A model generated the notes under the pieces. The model was given only the letters and a program-made list of their open reading frames with translations, made no database searches and had not been told where the DNA came from. A program made the position numbers and the translations under genes. DNA of 64,000 nucleotides from assembly GCA_023426435.1 (NCBI GenBank), contig JAFAAS010000051.1:1-64000 (forward strand), read 5' to 3'. Below, in pieces: positions 16,951-27,400 of this stretch; position 1 is the first letter of the stretch; each line of letters starts with the position of its first letter. This DNA comes from Verrucomicrobiota bacterium (GTDB taxonomy: Bacteria; Verrucomicrobiota; Verrucomicrobiia; Opitutales; Opitutaceae).

Positions 16951-19131
16951 ATGGTTTCCCCCACCCTGTCCAGCACCCTGCGCCGCTCGCTGCTGATCAA
17001 GGTCATCTCGAAGCCCGCCCCCAGCCGCGAAGACGTCAGCTCCGTCATCGAGCTCACCTCCTCGAAAATCGTCGAAGCGCTCCAGGCGCAGTCGATGACG
17101 TTCTACCTCGTCGAAGGCAACGACATCGCTTTCAAGAACGTTTACTACTCGCCCACACTCTGGGCCCACGACCACGCGCTCGAAAAGAAACTCCAGGAAA
17201 CCGCCGCCAAGCTCCTCGCGCTTAAACTCCCGCTCGGCACCGGCGTCGTCGGCAAAGTCATCTCCACCGGCGAACCCGTCTTCTTCCGCAACACCGAGAC
17301 GCAGGCGCCCATGATGGCGTCCCTCGCTCCGACCACCGGTTTCGAGGTCCGCTCGATGCTCACGGTCCCGCTCAAGACCAACATCGTCATCGGCGCCATC
17401 CAGGTCCTCAACAAGGAGCAGTCCGCCGGCACCGGCGGCGAATTCACCGACAAGGATTTGGTCCTCCTCCAGGAGGTCGCCGAATACTCCGCCACGCTCA
17501 TCCAGCGGATGGTCGACCCGAAGTTCCAACTCTCGGCCGACGACACCGCCCGTTTCGTCGCCAAGCTCACCGATCTTCCGCTCGTCACCCAGCCCGACGA
17601 AATCGAAATCGACGGGAAGCTCCTCGAGGTCGTCGGCGACGCCCTCATTCGCCGCGAGGGCGTCTTCCCCCACAAACGCCTTTCACCGAATTCCGTCGCG
17701 GTCCTCATGACCAACCCGCTCGACTACGCCAAACGCGAGGCGTTTTCGCAGGCGATGGATCTCACCATCGAGGATGTCAGCGTCGTCTCCGCCACGCTTT
17801 TCGACTCCCTCCTCAAAAAATATTTCAAGGACACCGCCGCCGCCGGCTCCGCGTCCGTCGACGTCGCCTCCGTCGCCGAAGAAATCAACACCGCCTACAC
17901 CGGCGACGGCGTCGCCGAAGCCAGCCCCGCCGATCTCGAAGACGAAGAATCCGCTCCCATCGTCCAACTCGCCAATCGCATCATCGAAGACGCTTACGTC
18001 TCCGGCGCGTCCGACATCCACATCGAGCCGATGGAAAAAGACCTCGTCGTGCGCTACCGCATCGACGGTCTCTGCCAGGAAAAACTCCGCCTCCCCAAAC
18101 AGGCCATCAACGCCCTCGTCACGCGCCTCAAGATCATGTGCAACCTCGACATTTCCGAACGTCGGTTGCCCCAGGACGGACGCATCGTTTTCAAAAAATA
18201 CACGAAGAAGAACATCGACATCGACCTCCGCGTCGCCACCGGCCCGATGAACCATGGCGAGAAGGTCGTCATGCGCATCCTCGATAAACAGAAGACCACG
18301 CTCCCGCTCCCCGCGCTCGGCTTCTCCGAGGAAAACCTCGCCAAATACCGCGAGTGCATCCGCCAGCCCTACGGCATGATCCTGCACTGCGGACCCACCG
18401 GCTCCGGCAAGTCCATGACGCTCTACTCCGCCCTCGCGGAAGTAAACACGCCCGACGTCAACATCCAGACCGCCGAGGATCCGATCGAATACACGCTGCC
18501 CGGCCTCAACCAGATGCAGATGAACCGGCAGATCGGGCTCACCTTCGCCCGCGCCCTCCGCTGCTACCTGCGCATGGACCCCGACATCATCCTCGTCGGC
18601 GAAATCCGCGACGAGGAAACCGCCGGCATCGCCGTCGAAGCCGCGCTCACCGGCCACCTGCTCGTCTCCACGCTCCACACCAACGACGCGCCGTCCACCG
18701 TCACGCGTCTCGGGGAAATGGGCATCGAGCCGTTCAACATCTCCGCCTGCCTCGTCTGCGTCTGCGCCCAACGTCTCCTCCGCCGCGTCTGCAAAAACTG
18801 CAAGATCCCCTACGAGCCGCAGGGACGCGAAAAAGACATCCTCGAAAAAGCGATCGGCTGGAGCGGCCAGATCTTCAAAGCCAACCCGCAAGGCTGCCCC
18901 ACCTGCGGCGGCATCGGCTACAAGGGCCGCGTCGGTATCCACGAACTGATGACAAACAGCGAGGAGCTGACCGAAGCCATCAACAAGGAGGCCGAGGTCG
19001 CCGAACTGAAGCGCGTCGCCATGCGCAACGGCATGAAAACGCTCCACCAGGATTCGATGCTGAAAGTAAAGATGGGCCTCACCACCATCGAGGAAGCCCT
19101 CAGCAACGTCCCCCCCGACCTCATCCTCTGA
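16951..19131 (+). CDS. GAF-domain PilB/GspE-type secretion ATPase
   Basis: 726 residues from ATG 16951. Residues about 20-190 form a GAF domain (LPLGTGVVGKVISTGEPVF; SMLTVPLKTN; IGAIQVLNKE). A linker precedes the T2SSE/PilB ATPase from about 330: ASDIHIEPM, the Asp-box region RYRIDGLCQEKL, Walker A GPTGSGKS at 481-488, Walker B DIILVGEIRDEET, the His box GHLLVSTLHTNDA, and a zinc tetra-cysteine pair CKNC...CPTC. It is a hexameric ATPase driving type IV pilus or type II secretion assembly. The N-terminal GAF replaces the usual MshEN/T2SSE-N region and suggests control by a small ligand. No pilC, pilin or pilT gene is adjacent. Alternative name: GspE. Confidence 0.9.
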   Translation: MVSPTLSSTLRRSLLIKVISKPAPSREDVSSVIELTSSKIVEALQAQSMTFYLVEGNDIAFKNVYYSPTLWAHDHALEKKLQETAAKLLALKLPLGTGVVGKVISTGEPVFFRNTETQAPMMASLAPTTGFEVRSMLTVPLKTNIVIGAIQVLNKEQSAGTGGEFTDKDLVLLQEVAEYSATLIQRMVDPKFQLSADDTARFVAKLTDLPLVTQPDEIEIDGKLLEVVGDALIRREGVFPHKRLSPNSVAVLMTNPLDYAKREAFSQAMDLTIEDVSVVSATLFDSLLKKYFKDTAAAGSASVDVASVAEEINTAYTGDGVAEASPADLEDEESAPIVQLANRIIEDAYVSGASDIHIEPMEKDLVVRYRIDGLCQEKLRLPKQAINALVTRLKIMCNLDISERRLPQDGRIVFKKYTKKNIDIDLRVATGPMNHGEKVVMRILDKQKTTLPLPALGFSEENLAKYRECIRQPYGMILHCGPTGSGKSMTLYSALAEVNTPDVNIQTAEDPIEYTLPGLNQMQMNRQIGLTFARALRCYLRMDPDIILVGEIRDEETAGIAVEAALTGHLLVSTLHTNDAPSTVTRLGEMGIEPFNISACLVCVCAQRLLRRVCKNCKIPYEPQGREKDILEKAIGWSGQIFKANPQGCPTCGGIGYKGRVGIHELMTNSEELTEAINKEAEVAELKRVAMRNGMKTLHQDSMLKVKMGLTTIEEALSNVPPDLIL

Positions 19132-19149
19132 GCTTCTGCTCTGGCTGAT

Positions 19150-19173
19150 GGAGGCGCGGTGCCCCCACCGCGC
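19150..19173. repeat. GGAG-headed hairpin (GCGCGGTG type)
   Basis: GGAG, then the perfect 8-bp stem GCGCGGTG/CACCGCGC (19154-19161 with 19166-19173) around CCCC. Identical stems occur at 43010 and 55799. It lies 18 bases after the PilB/GspE stop codon and could also act as a transcription end or mRNA-stabilising stem. Confidence 0.75.
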
Positions 19174-19266
19174 AGCCCATCCGACGGTCCTTCCCGAAAG
19201 GACGACGCGTCTACGACACGCTCCCGTATTGCAGGAAACTGTCGAACAGTCTCTCCTCGGCGCCCC

Positions 19267-21744
19267 ATGCTTCCTTCGCGTTACCCCGCCCTCGCACTCG
19301 CATTCCTGCTGAGCGCGCTCCCCTTCATTCGCGTCGCCGCTCAGATGCAGCCGCACGCCCGCCTCGACGACGAAATGCTGCCCATCGTCGCCTGCTCCGA
19401 CAAAGACCTCACCGTTCTCCGCAACGGAAAAAAGAATCGCACCCGCGACCTGAATTTCGAAATCCGGCGCGGCCCCGGCTTCGCCGAGGGTTTCATTCAA
19501 ATCAGCGACATCGTCGCCGACACCGATCCGCTCCGCGACGCTCCCCTCAAGGAACGCGCGCACCCGAGCGCCATCCGCTTCCGCTACACCGCCAAGCTCA
19601 CCGCCGACCGCAGTCTCGACGATTGCTACGGCCTCCTCACTTTCATCGCGCAGGGATCCATCCAGCGGAAACTCGTCCCCATCGGCGATCTCTCCGCCCG
19701 CAAGACCAAGGAGATCGAGGTCGAGCTCCGCAGCCCGATCGACGCCCCGGGCTCGATTCATCTGTTTTCCAAATCCCTCGAGGTTCGCACCAACGAGCAC
19801 CCCGACACCTACGATGTTCAGGCGTTCTATGCCGACTTGCTCAAGAACGTGAAAGGCATCGCCGCCGCCGAGCTCGTGAAGTTCGACGACGTCAACCCGC
19901 ACGAGCTCTCCGCCGACGGCCGCTATCTCGCCACCGTCCGCAAGCGCGCCGCCAACAAGGAGCTCATCGTTTACGATCTCTCCTCGATGAAGCTCCTCTG
20001 CCAGGTGCCCGTCGCCGAAGCCGATGATTTCGTCGGCCACCTCACTTGGATCAGCGACCAGGAGGTCGCCTACGTCGCCGAAGACGACTTCCAGGACACC
20101 CGCAGCGAATACCGCCTCAACCTCCTCGACGTCCCAAGCAGCAAGACAAAGAGTCTCTCGAACGACGTCTTCTCCATCATCACCGCCCTCCCCGACCAAC
20201 GCCACGTTCTCGTCGTCCGCGGCGGTCGCTACGCCGACTCGTTCTACAAATACGACGTCCGCACCGGCAAAACCTCCGACCTCGAAGATCCCGCTTTCGG
20301 CTTCTACCAATTCGATCGCAACGGCACCGCCCGCATCCGCATGAGGGTCGAGAAGGACCGCTTCGAATTCTTCTGCCGCCCCACACCCGACTCGTCCTGG
20401 CGCCGCGTCGACGACCTCGTGAAACAACCCGACCTGCGTTTCGATTATCGCGCCGCCGACCGGCTCGACCGCGTCGCCGACATTCACTCCATCGGTCCCG
20501 ATGGCGACACGCTCTACATCTCCACCCGCCTCGGCACCGACCGCTGGGAACTCGCCGCCTTCAGCATGTCCGAGGGCATCATCAAGAAAACCATCGCTCG
20601 TCACCCGCGCTACGATCTCACCGAGGGCGACGGCGGCATGGCTCGACTCCTCTTCGCCAAGGAATCCACCCGCCTCCTCGGCCTCATCTTCGAAACGCAA
20701 AAACCACAGGTCGTCTGGCTCGATCCCAACTACCAGGCAGCGCAGCAGGCGATGAACAAGAGCTTCCCCGACCACTTCAACTTACCCATCGACTGGTCGG
20801 AAGATGGATCGACGTTCATTTTCCTCACCACCAACGATCGCGATCCCGGCACGTTCTACGTTTTCCGCTCCACCGAGAATCGCCTCATCGCCGTCCTCGA
20901 GCTCGGCGCCCACCTCAAAGATCGCTCGCTCGCCCGCACCACGCCGGCCGAGTTCCCGACGCGCGACGGACAAAAAATCTACGGCTACGTCACCCGCCCT
21001 CCCGAACTCGACGGACCCGCCCCGCTCCTCGTCAACGTTCACGGCGGTCCCATGGCGCGCGACGGCTGGCACTTCGACGCCACCAATCAGTTCTTCGCCA
21101 CGCGCGGCTACATCGTTCTCCAGGTCAACTACCGCGGCTCCTCCGGCTACGGCGCCGCCTACCAAAACGCCGGTCTCCTCGCGCGACTCGACACCGTCAT
21201 CATCGACGACATCGCCGACGCCGTCCGCCACCTCATCGATCAAAGCGAAGTCGATGCGTCTCGTGTCGCCATCACCGGCGCGAGCTTCGGCGGCTGGGCC
21301 ACCTACATCAGCCTCGCGAAATACCCCGAACTCTATCGCGCCGGCATCGCCGTCGCCGCCGTTTCCAGCTGGCGCAAAACCCTCCGCGACGACCGCTGGG
21401 TTTTCGACAACCAGGTCGCCTATCGCTTCTGGAAAACACTCCTCCAACGCGAGAGCTTCAAAGCCGACGAGCCTTTCATCGACCCGCTCCTCCGCTCCGC
21501 CGAAATCAAACAGCCCGTCTTCATCGTCCACGGCGAACGCGACCCCATCGTTCACGCCACCGAAGCGCGCCAGATGCTCAACGCCCTCCGCAAGCACAAC
21601 CCCAACATTCAGGCTAAATCCTTCCCGCTCGGCGGACACGGCAACTGGTCGATCGACGATCGTGTCATCTACCTCAACGAAATGGGCGCCTTCCTCGATC
21701 GCCACCTCACCCCTGCCGCAACTACCCTCGCCGCGAATCAATAG
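19267..21744 (+). CDS. Secreted S9-family (prolyl oligopeptidase-type) serine peptidase
   Basis: 825 residues from ATG 19267, with a signal peptide (about 1-26, ending RVAA). A long N-terminal beta-propeller-like region is followed by the alpha/beta-hydrolase catalytic domain from about 570: VNVHGGP (oxyanion region), nucleophile S673 in GASFGGW, acid D759 in VHGERDP and base H791 in GGHGNW. Order and spacing fit the S9 triad. It is likely a periplasmic or exported peptidase acting on short peptides, of the dipeptidyl or acylaminoacyl type. It stands alone between the PilB/GspE gene and the SLOG gene. Confidence 0.93.
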   Translation: MLPSRYPALALAFLLSALPFIRVAAQMQPHARLDDEMLPIVACSDKDLTVLRNGKKNRTRDLNFEIRRGPGFAEGFIQISDIVADTDPLRDAPLKERAHPSAIRFRYTAKLTADRSLDDCYGLLTFIAQGSIQRKLVPIGDLSARKTKEIEVELRSPIDAPGSIHLFSKSLEVRTNEHPDTYDVQAFYADLLKNVKGIAAAELVKFDDVNPHELSADGRYLATVRKRAANKELIVYDLSSMKLLCQVPVAEADDFVGHLTWISDQEVAYVAEDDFQDTRSEYRLNLLDVPSSKTKSLSNDVFSIITALPDQRHVLVVRGGRYADSFYKYDVRTGKTSDLEDPAFGFYQFDRNGTARIRMRVEKDRFEFFCRPTPDSSWRRVDDLVKQPDLRFDYRAADRLDRVADIHSIGPDGDTLYISTRLGTDRWELAAFSMSEGIIKKTIARHPRYDLTEGDGGMARLLFAKESTRLLGLIFETQKPQVVWLDPNYQAAQQAMNKSFPDHFNLPIDWSEDGSTFIFLTTNDRDPGTFYVFRSTENRLIAVLELGAHLKDRSLARTTPAEFPTRDGQKIYGYVTRPPELDGPAPLLVNVHGGPMARDGWHFDATNQFFATRGYIVLQVNYRGSSGYGAAYQNAGLLARLDTVIIDDIADAVRHLIDQSEVDASRVAITGASFGGWATYISLAKYPELYRAGIAVAAVSSWRKTLRDDRWVFDNQVAYRFWKTLLQRESFKADEPFIDPLLRSAEIKQPVFIVHGERDPIVHATEARQMLNALRKHNPNIQAKSFPLGGHGNWSIDDRVIYLNEMGAFLDRHLTPAATTLAANQ

Positions 21745-21841
21745 CCCATATGCGGCGGGGCCTCCCGCCCCCGCCGTTCGCCTCGCCTCCGCCCGCTTTT
21801 CCATCGCCAACCTCTCCGGCGCGCATTCTCTCGATCCTCGA

Positions 21842-23275
21842 ATGCCCGCCACGCCCGTCTTCGTTGGCTTTACCGGACACCGCCGGCTCTCCGATCCCGC
21901 GACCGCGTCTCGCGCCATTCGTCGCGCGCTCGACGATATCGCCGCCCACACCGGCGCCCGCCTCGTTGGCATCTCCTCCATCGCCAGCGGCGCCGACACG
22001 CTTTTCGCCGAAGAACTCGCCCGCCGCGACGCCCCTTGGCTGCTCCTCCTCCCGTTCCCGCTCGACCGCTTTCGCAACGACTTCGAGCCCGACGAATGGG
22101 CCCGCGTCGAAGCCGTTCTGCCGCGCGCACTGAGCACGCAAATCGAACCGCCCGCCGATCGCCGCGACGACGCCTATCTCACCTGCGGCCATCGCACCGT
22201 CGACGACTCCGACGTTCTGATCGCGCTCTGGAACGGCGATCCCGCCGCCGGCGTCGGCGGCACGGGCGACGTCGTCGCTTACGCCCGCGCCCAACAAAAA
22301 CCGCTTCTCTGGATCCACGAGCCTTCCGGCGAAATCTCCTCCGAACATCTCGACCGGCTCCCGCCTCGCCCTCGCTCATCCCCATCTTCCAACACCTCCT
22401 CGTCAACGCTCCCCGCTGCCGGTCGCGCCGCCGCCGAATCCCTGCTCGCCCGTTTCGATCGTCGCGCCAGCGCCCTCCGTCCGCGCGCGCTGAATCTCAA
22501 CCTCGTCCTCATCCTCGCGCACCAACTCGCCACCGCCGTCGCCATCGCCGCCCTCGTCTGGGTCGGCCTCGCCGCCGTCCAATCCACCGCCACCTGGCTC
22601 AAGCTCGCCATCCTCGTCACCGCGCTCGCCACGCCGCTTCTTCTCCGCCGCGCTCACCAGGGCTGGATCAGAACCCGCCTCGAAGCCGAGATCGTTCGCG
22701 CCGCCCTCCAACTCTGGCCCCTCGCCCATCCGGAAACGACGTTCGCCGCCCTCCGCCTCCCCGGCTTCGAATCCCTCCACCGCCGCCTGCTTCTCCTCCG
22801 CCTCGAGGACCGTGCCGCAACCCGACCATTCGAAACCGCGCGCACTCACTACCTCGCGCATCGCGTGATCGACCAACACAACTACTTCTCCGCCCAAGCC
22901 ACCAAATCCCGCCAGCGTCTCACCCGCTTCCGCCGCGCCGCCTACGCCTGCAGCCTCGGCGCCATCGCCTGCGGCGCCAGTCTCGCTTTTCACGTTCCCG
23001 ACTGGGACACCGCCTACCCGCTCGTCAAACTCGCCGCCCTCACGCTCCCGCTCGCCACCGCCGCCCTTCTCGGCGCCGCGCTCTCGCTCGATTACGCCCG
23101 TCGCGCCGCCCGCTACCGCGAGCTCGCCGACCACCTCGCCACCGCCCGCGTCCGCCTCGAACACGCCCGCACGCCCGCCCAACTCGAACGCCTCGTCGCC
23201 GAAACCGAGCGCACCCTCCTCTTCGAGGTCTGGGAATGGTATTCGCTCGCGCGATACACGTCCGGCGGACATTGA
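21842..23275 (+). CDS. SLOG-domain protein with four membrane helices (SLATT-like)
   Basis: 477 residues from ATG 21842. The N-terminal Rossmann-like domain has FVGFTGHRRL (7-16) and GISSIASGADTLFAEEL (43-59), matching the SLOG superfamily, whose members bind nucleotide-derived ligands (DprA and LOG relatives). DDSDVLIALWNG (121-132) completes the fold. A Ser/Pro-rich linker (about 175-195) leads to two hydrophobic segments (about 219-246 and 253-268), a helical middle, two more (about 366-384 and 394-417), and a helical tail with YRELADHLATARVRLE. This resembles the SLATT arrangement described by Burroughs and Aravind, in which SLOG is the sensor and SLATT a predicted pore-forming effector. 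The patatin gene starts 22 bases downstream, suggesting an operon. No CD-NTase/SMODS gene is nearby. The SLOG call is firmer than the SLATT call. Confidence 0.75.
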   Translation: MPATPVFVGFTGHRRLSDPATASRAIRRALDDIAAHTGARLVGISSIASGADTLFAEELARRDAPWLLLLPFPLDRFRNDFEPDEWARVEAVLPRALSTQIEPPADRRDDAYLTCGHRTVDDSDVLIALWNGDPAAGVGGTGDVVAYARAQQKPLLWIHEPSGEISSEHLDRLPPRPRSSPSSNTSSSTLPAAGRAAAESLLARFDRRASALRPRALNLNLVLILAHQLATAVAIAALVWVGLAAVQSTATWLKLAILVTALATPLLLRRAHQGWIRTRLEAEIVRAALQLWPLAHPETTFAALRLPGFESLHRRLLLLRLEDRAATRPFETARTHYLAHRVIDQHNYFSAQATKSRQRLTRFRRAAYACSLGAIACGASLAFHVPDWDTAYPLVKLAALTLPLATAALLGAALSLDYARRAARYRELADHLATARVRLEHARTPAQLERLVAETERTLLFEVWEWYSLARYTSGGH

Positions 23276-23297
23276 ACGACGTCGTCTTTTTCCAGCA

Positions 23298-24395
23298 GTG
23301 AAACGCATCCTCACCCTCGACGGCGGCGGCATCCGCGGCGTCTTCAGCCTCGCCATCCTCAAGCATATCGAATCGGTCTTCCGCCAGCACCGCGGTCGGC
23401 CCGATCTCGTCCTCCGCGACGAATTCGACTTCTTCGCCGGCACCAGCACCGGCGCCATCATCGCCACCTGCCTCGCCTGGGGCCTCGGTGCCGACGAAAT
23501 TCTCCGCCTCTACGAAGAACGCGGTTCCGAGATGTTCGCCCGCGCCATGTGGCACCAGCGTTTCTTCCGCAACAAATACCGCGCCGACGTCATCGCCGAT
23601 TTCTTCCGCAGCCAGTTCACCGAAGACGACGGCTCCCCCGCCCTTCTCGGCACCAAAAAACTCTCTCCGGCCGGCCGGCAGAAATTCCTGCTGCTCGTCA
23701 TGCGCAACGCCACCACCGGCTCCGCCTGGCCCGTCTCCAACAACCCCGCCGCCCTCTTCAACGCCGCCGACGATCCCGGCTGCAATCTCAACGTTCCCCT
23801 CTGGAAACTTCTCCGCGCCAGCTCCGCCGCGCCGACGTTTTTCCCTCCCGAAGAAATCACGCTCGGCGGCCGCACGAGCCTTTTCGTCGACGGCGGTCTC
23901 ACGCCTTACAACAACCCCGCCCTCATCGCCGCGCTCACCGCCACGCTTCCCGCCTATCGCATGAACTGGCGCGCCACGCCCGACGACCTGCTCGTTGTAT
24001 CCGTCGGAACAGGACACGTCCGCGCCCAGCTCCGCAAAAGCCAGGCCCGCGAGCTCCACACGCTCGACTTCGCCCGCTACATCGCGCCCGCGATGATCTC
24101 CAGCGTCGCCATCGAACAGGACATGATTTGCCGAATTCTCGGCCGCTGCCTTCACGGCGCCGAACTCGACATGGAACTCGGCAACCTCCACACCAGCGGC
24201 CTCCTCGAACCCGCGGAGAAAAAGTTCTCCTACGTCCGCTACGACCGCCGCTTCACCGCCGACGAAACCGACGCCTTCGAAAAAGCCACAAAGAAACAAT
24301 TCAGCCTCGATAACCTCGATCTCATCCCCGAGCTGAAAAAATTCGGCACCGACTACGCCGTCGCCCACGTCCGCCCCGAACACCTCGGCCTATAG
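23298..24395 (+). CDS. Patatin-like phospholipase
   Basis: 365 residues; GTG start at 23298. The oxyanion-hole motif DGGGIRG (about 8-14), nucleophile elbow GTSTG with S50, and catalytic Asp D198 in VDGGLTP form a complete patatin Ser/Asp dyad. An intervening SSAAPTFFP helix is typical. Patatin lipases hydrolyse membrane phospholipids or galactolipids, and this soluble type is widespread as a membrane-damaging effector in bacterial immunity (for example CapV in CBASS). It lies 22 bases after the SLOG gene on the same strand. The downstream neighbour is convergent. Without a cyclase the activating signal is unknown. A house-keeping lipase remains possible. Confidence 0.9.
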   Translation: MKRILTLDGGGIRGVFSLAILKHIESVFRQHRGRPDLVLRDEFDFFAGTSTGAIIATCLAWGLGADEILRLYEERGSEMFARAMWHQRFFRNKYRADVIADFFRSQFTEDDGSPALLGTKKLSPAGRQKFLLLVMRNATTGSAWPVSNNPAALFNAADDPGCNLNVPLWKLLRASSAAPTFFPPEEITLGGRTSLFVDGGLTPYNNPALIAALTATLPAYRMNWRATPDDLLVVSVGTGHVRAQLRKSQARELHTLDFARYIAPAMISSVAIEQDMICRILGRCLHGAELDMELGNLHTSGLLEPAEKKFSYVRYDRRFTADETDAFEKATKKQFSLDNLDLIPELKKFGTDYAVAHVRPEHLGL

Positions 24396-24397
24396 GT

Positions 24398-24418
24398 GGA
24401 GCCCGGCGTCCCGCCGGG
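24398..24418. repeat. GGAG-headed hairpin with TCC loop
   Basis: GGAG, then CCCGGCG/CGCCGGG (24402-24408 with 24412-24418) around TCC, starting two bases after the patatin stop codon. It is a possible terminator for the SLOG-patatin pair, but no T-run follows. Confidence 0.7.
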
Positions 24419-24441
24419 CTCTTGCAGGTGAGTCCGTTAAG

Positions 24442-24495
24442 GTAGCGCGAACCAGCCTGCCCCAACGTGTCGGGGTCCCGGTAAGCCGCCCCTAC
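24442..24495. repeat. Pair of facing GTAG-headed repeats
   Basis: GTAG at 24442 on the plus strand faces GTAG (CTAC 24492-24495) on the minus strand, with an imperfect hairpin CCCC...CGGGG (24460-24475) between. The arrangement recalls paired REP sequences. The TAG of the minus-strand GTAG is the stop codon of the TIR gene, as also seen at the end of zwf. Confidence 0.5.
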
Positions 24496-27400
24496 TCGCG
24501 CCCCAACTCTCTCGCGCGCGCTCGCAACTCCTCCCGCTCCACCGCCACCCGCAGCGACACATACCGCTCGCTGTCCAGCAGCACCAATCCGACCCGCGAG
24601 CCGTCCTTCGCAAAACTCGCCTGCGTCGCTCGCACATCCGGAACCTCGGCCAGCACCTCGCCATCCCGCAGCCGCACCACGCGAACGACATTCACATCCT
24701 GCACTGCCGCCAACCCCAACCGGCCGTCAGCCGCGAGCACGTTTTCCAACCGAAGCCTCTCCTTGCCGCCGTCGCGTGCCACGACCGCCGCCGCACCCGG
24801 CCATCCCTCGAGCAATCGCTCCACGACGAGCAAACTTTCCCCGTCTTCAAGCACCGCGGTCAGCCCGGGCCGAAACTCCCCATGCACGTCCCCCGCAGGC
24901 TGCAATTCAGGCCATCTCCACCAACGCAATCGTCCGTCCTGATTCGAAATCAGCAACCGTCCCGTCGGATCAAACACCGTCTCGCCCACCAACGTCGTCG
25001 CTTCCGCAAACGCTCGCACACCCGTCGCGCTGCTCAGATCCACCTTCCATACTCCCTCCAACGTCCCCACGAGCACCGCGTTTTCCGTCGGATGCGGCAC
25101 GATCAGCGACACATCGAAGTTCACCGCATCGGCAAACTTGAACCGCTTCTCCGACGCTCCCGTTTCCGCCGAAAAAACTTCCAACCACCCGCGTCCCGGC
25201 GACGCGATCACCTTCTGCCCATCCGCCGTAAACCCAGCGCTGAATCCCCACGTTTCCCCCTTCACCGGCTCCGCTGCAAGCGACACGACCGCCGCCCCTT
25301 CTTTTCCCAGGTTCACGATTTCCCAGCTGCCGTCACCTTTGCGCACCAACGCGCGACGTCCGCGCGGCGCCAGCTGCACCTCCTCGTCACCATTTTTCGG
25401 ATACCGCCCGAGGAGCGTCCCTTCGCGAGTGTCGTAAAACGTCACAACCGCCTCTTCGTCTCCGCTAGGCGGCAACACCGCTAACCATCCCTCCTCCTCG
25501 CGCCAAACATAGCGCGCCGTCGACTCACCCCACGCCCGAAGCCCGCCCGATTCGCGACTCCGACCTCCGGCGCTCCACCGCGCGAGCACGTTCCGTTCAC
25601 CGACATCCCAGATCAGCAACTCACCCGCTCCACCCTTCAACAGAACGTCGCCGGTCCCCGACATCGCCGCCATTTGCACGCGATCCGGCAACTCCGCCTC
25701 GCGATCCACCGGCGCAACCAGTCGCCACAACTTCAAATTTCCCGCCGCATCGCCCACCGCGAATCGCTTTGCATCCGGCGACAACGCCACCGCCGTCAAC
25801 GCGTCCTCTACTCCGCTGATCTCGCTCTTCAATCCAAGCAACGGAAACCACAGCTCGGCGATGCCGCCAAACGCGATCGACGCCGCGATCGGTCCCGAAT
25901 CCGCGGTCCCATCGGACCACGCGATCACCGCGCTGCGCGCCGACACCTGCACCGGCATCCGCCCCAGCGGCTCCGCCACCACCGCCAACAAGCCTTCGCT
26001 CCGCCCGATCACGCGACCGTCCGGCGCCGCATGCAACCACAGGTCCGTCACATGCTCGCCCGCTCCCGCTTCATAGTGCGCAATCCGCGCCCCGCTCTGC
26101 ACATCCCACACGCCGGCCATCGCCGGCTGATCGTCACTCGTCACGACCGCAGCGATCCGCTTTCCGTCCATCGACGCCACGATCGATTTCAACCCGATTC
26201 GCTCGAGCGGACCGATCCCTTCCAACGCGCAGCGCTCCCCGCCATCGCTCAACGAAAACACGGTCACGCCCGTATCCGCCTGGATGCGCAACACGACTCC
26301 CACTTCAGGCAAAACCTCCGCCCGCCCCCACACACCCGCTCGAATCGGAATCGTTCGCTCCGCGAATCCGTCGCTCAGCCGCACCAACCGCTGCGTCGCT
26401 TCTTCACCAGAGAAATCGTTCAACACGATCCACCGAGGGCTGACGGTCCCCACGTCCGGCCGCACAAATCCCGCCGCTCCGGGCAACGCCGTCTTCCTCA
26501 CCACCACACCCGTTTGCGGATTCCACCACGTCAACTCCGCCCGCTGCTCACCGTCCTCAAACTGCGTCCGCAACGTCACGATCTCGTCGCCACTTTCCGT
26601 CCATGCCGCGAGCTCCAACGGCCCCGTCTCCAACTTGGTCAACTCCTCCCCCGTCGCCGCGGACCAAACCCGCACTTCCTCCAGCGCCTCACTCGCCGTC
26701 AACAGCCGCTCCCCTCGTCCATCGAACCCCACCGCTGACACCCGCTGCCGGTGAGCCTCCCAGACGCGTTCCACCCGATGCCCATCCAGCGCCCGCCTCA
26801 ACACATGCCACGCCGGCTCCAACTCTCTTCGCGCATCTTCCGCCCGCTCGATCGCGCCCAACGCCAGCCGCGCCGCCCGCGTCGGCTCGCCCGCCGCCAA
26901 CGCCTGCCGCGCCCGCCCAATCTCCGCTTGCGCCGCCTCGAATCGCTTCTCCCGTTCCGCCGCATCGAATCGCGTCCACACCACCGCGCTCACCGCCAAC
27001 GCCGCCGCGGCCAATCCGCCCAACCACATCCGCCGGCGCCGCCGGCGAATTTTTTCTCTCTGACGCAGGTCGTCGTAGTTCACGCCCACCACGCCCGCCA
27101 ACAGCTTCAACAACGCATTCTGCCTGCCATCCGCATGCACCCGCGCATCCGCCGCAATCGGTTCCGCCTGCACGTCCGACAACTGCCCGTCCGCCCCGAG
27201 CTGAAACCGCAACGCCGGCGGAAAACACTCCCGCTCCACCGCAACGCCCGGCTTCGCCAAACTCGCCCACGGCTCGCCATCGACGATCAACGCCAGCACC
27301 CGATTCGCGCGGCCCAGCCGCTTGAACGTCAAAATCTCCTCGTTCACCCACTGGCTCTTCGCCGAGCTGGGCGAACAGATGATGATCAAATAACGCGACT

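Noticed and set aside
17683..20775. Long open frame of about 1030 codons on the minus strand
   Set aside because: Antisense to the PilB/GspE and S9 peptidase genes, which have clear catalytic motifs; composition is the Asp/Glu/Gly/Val-rich shadow produced by GC-rich third positions.
21842..24395. A full CBASS operon
   Set aside because: Patatin is CBASS-like, but there is no CD-NTase and no Cap2/Cap3; calling CBASS would go beyond the evidence.
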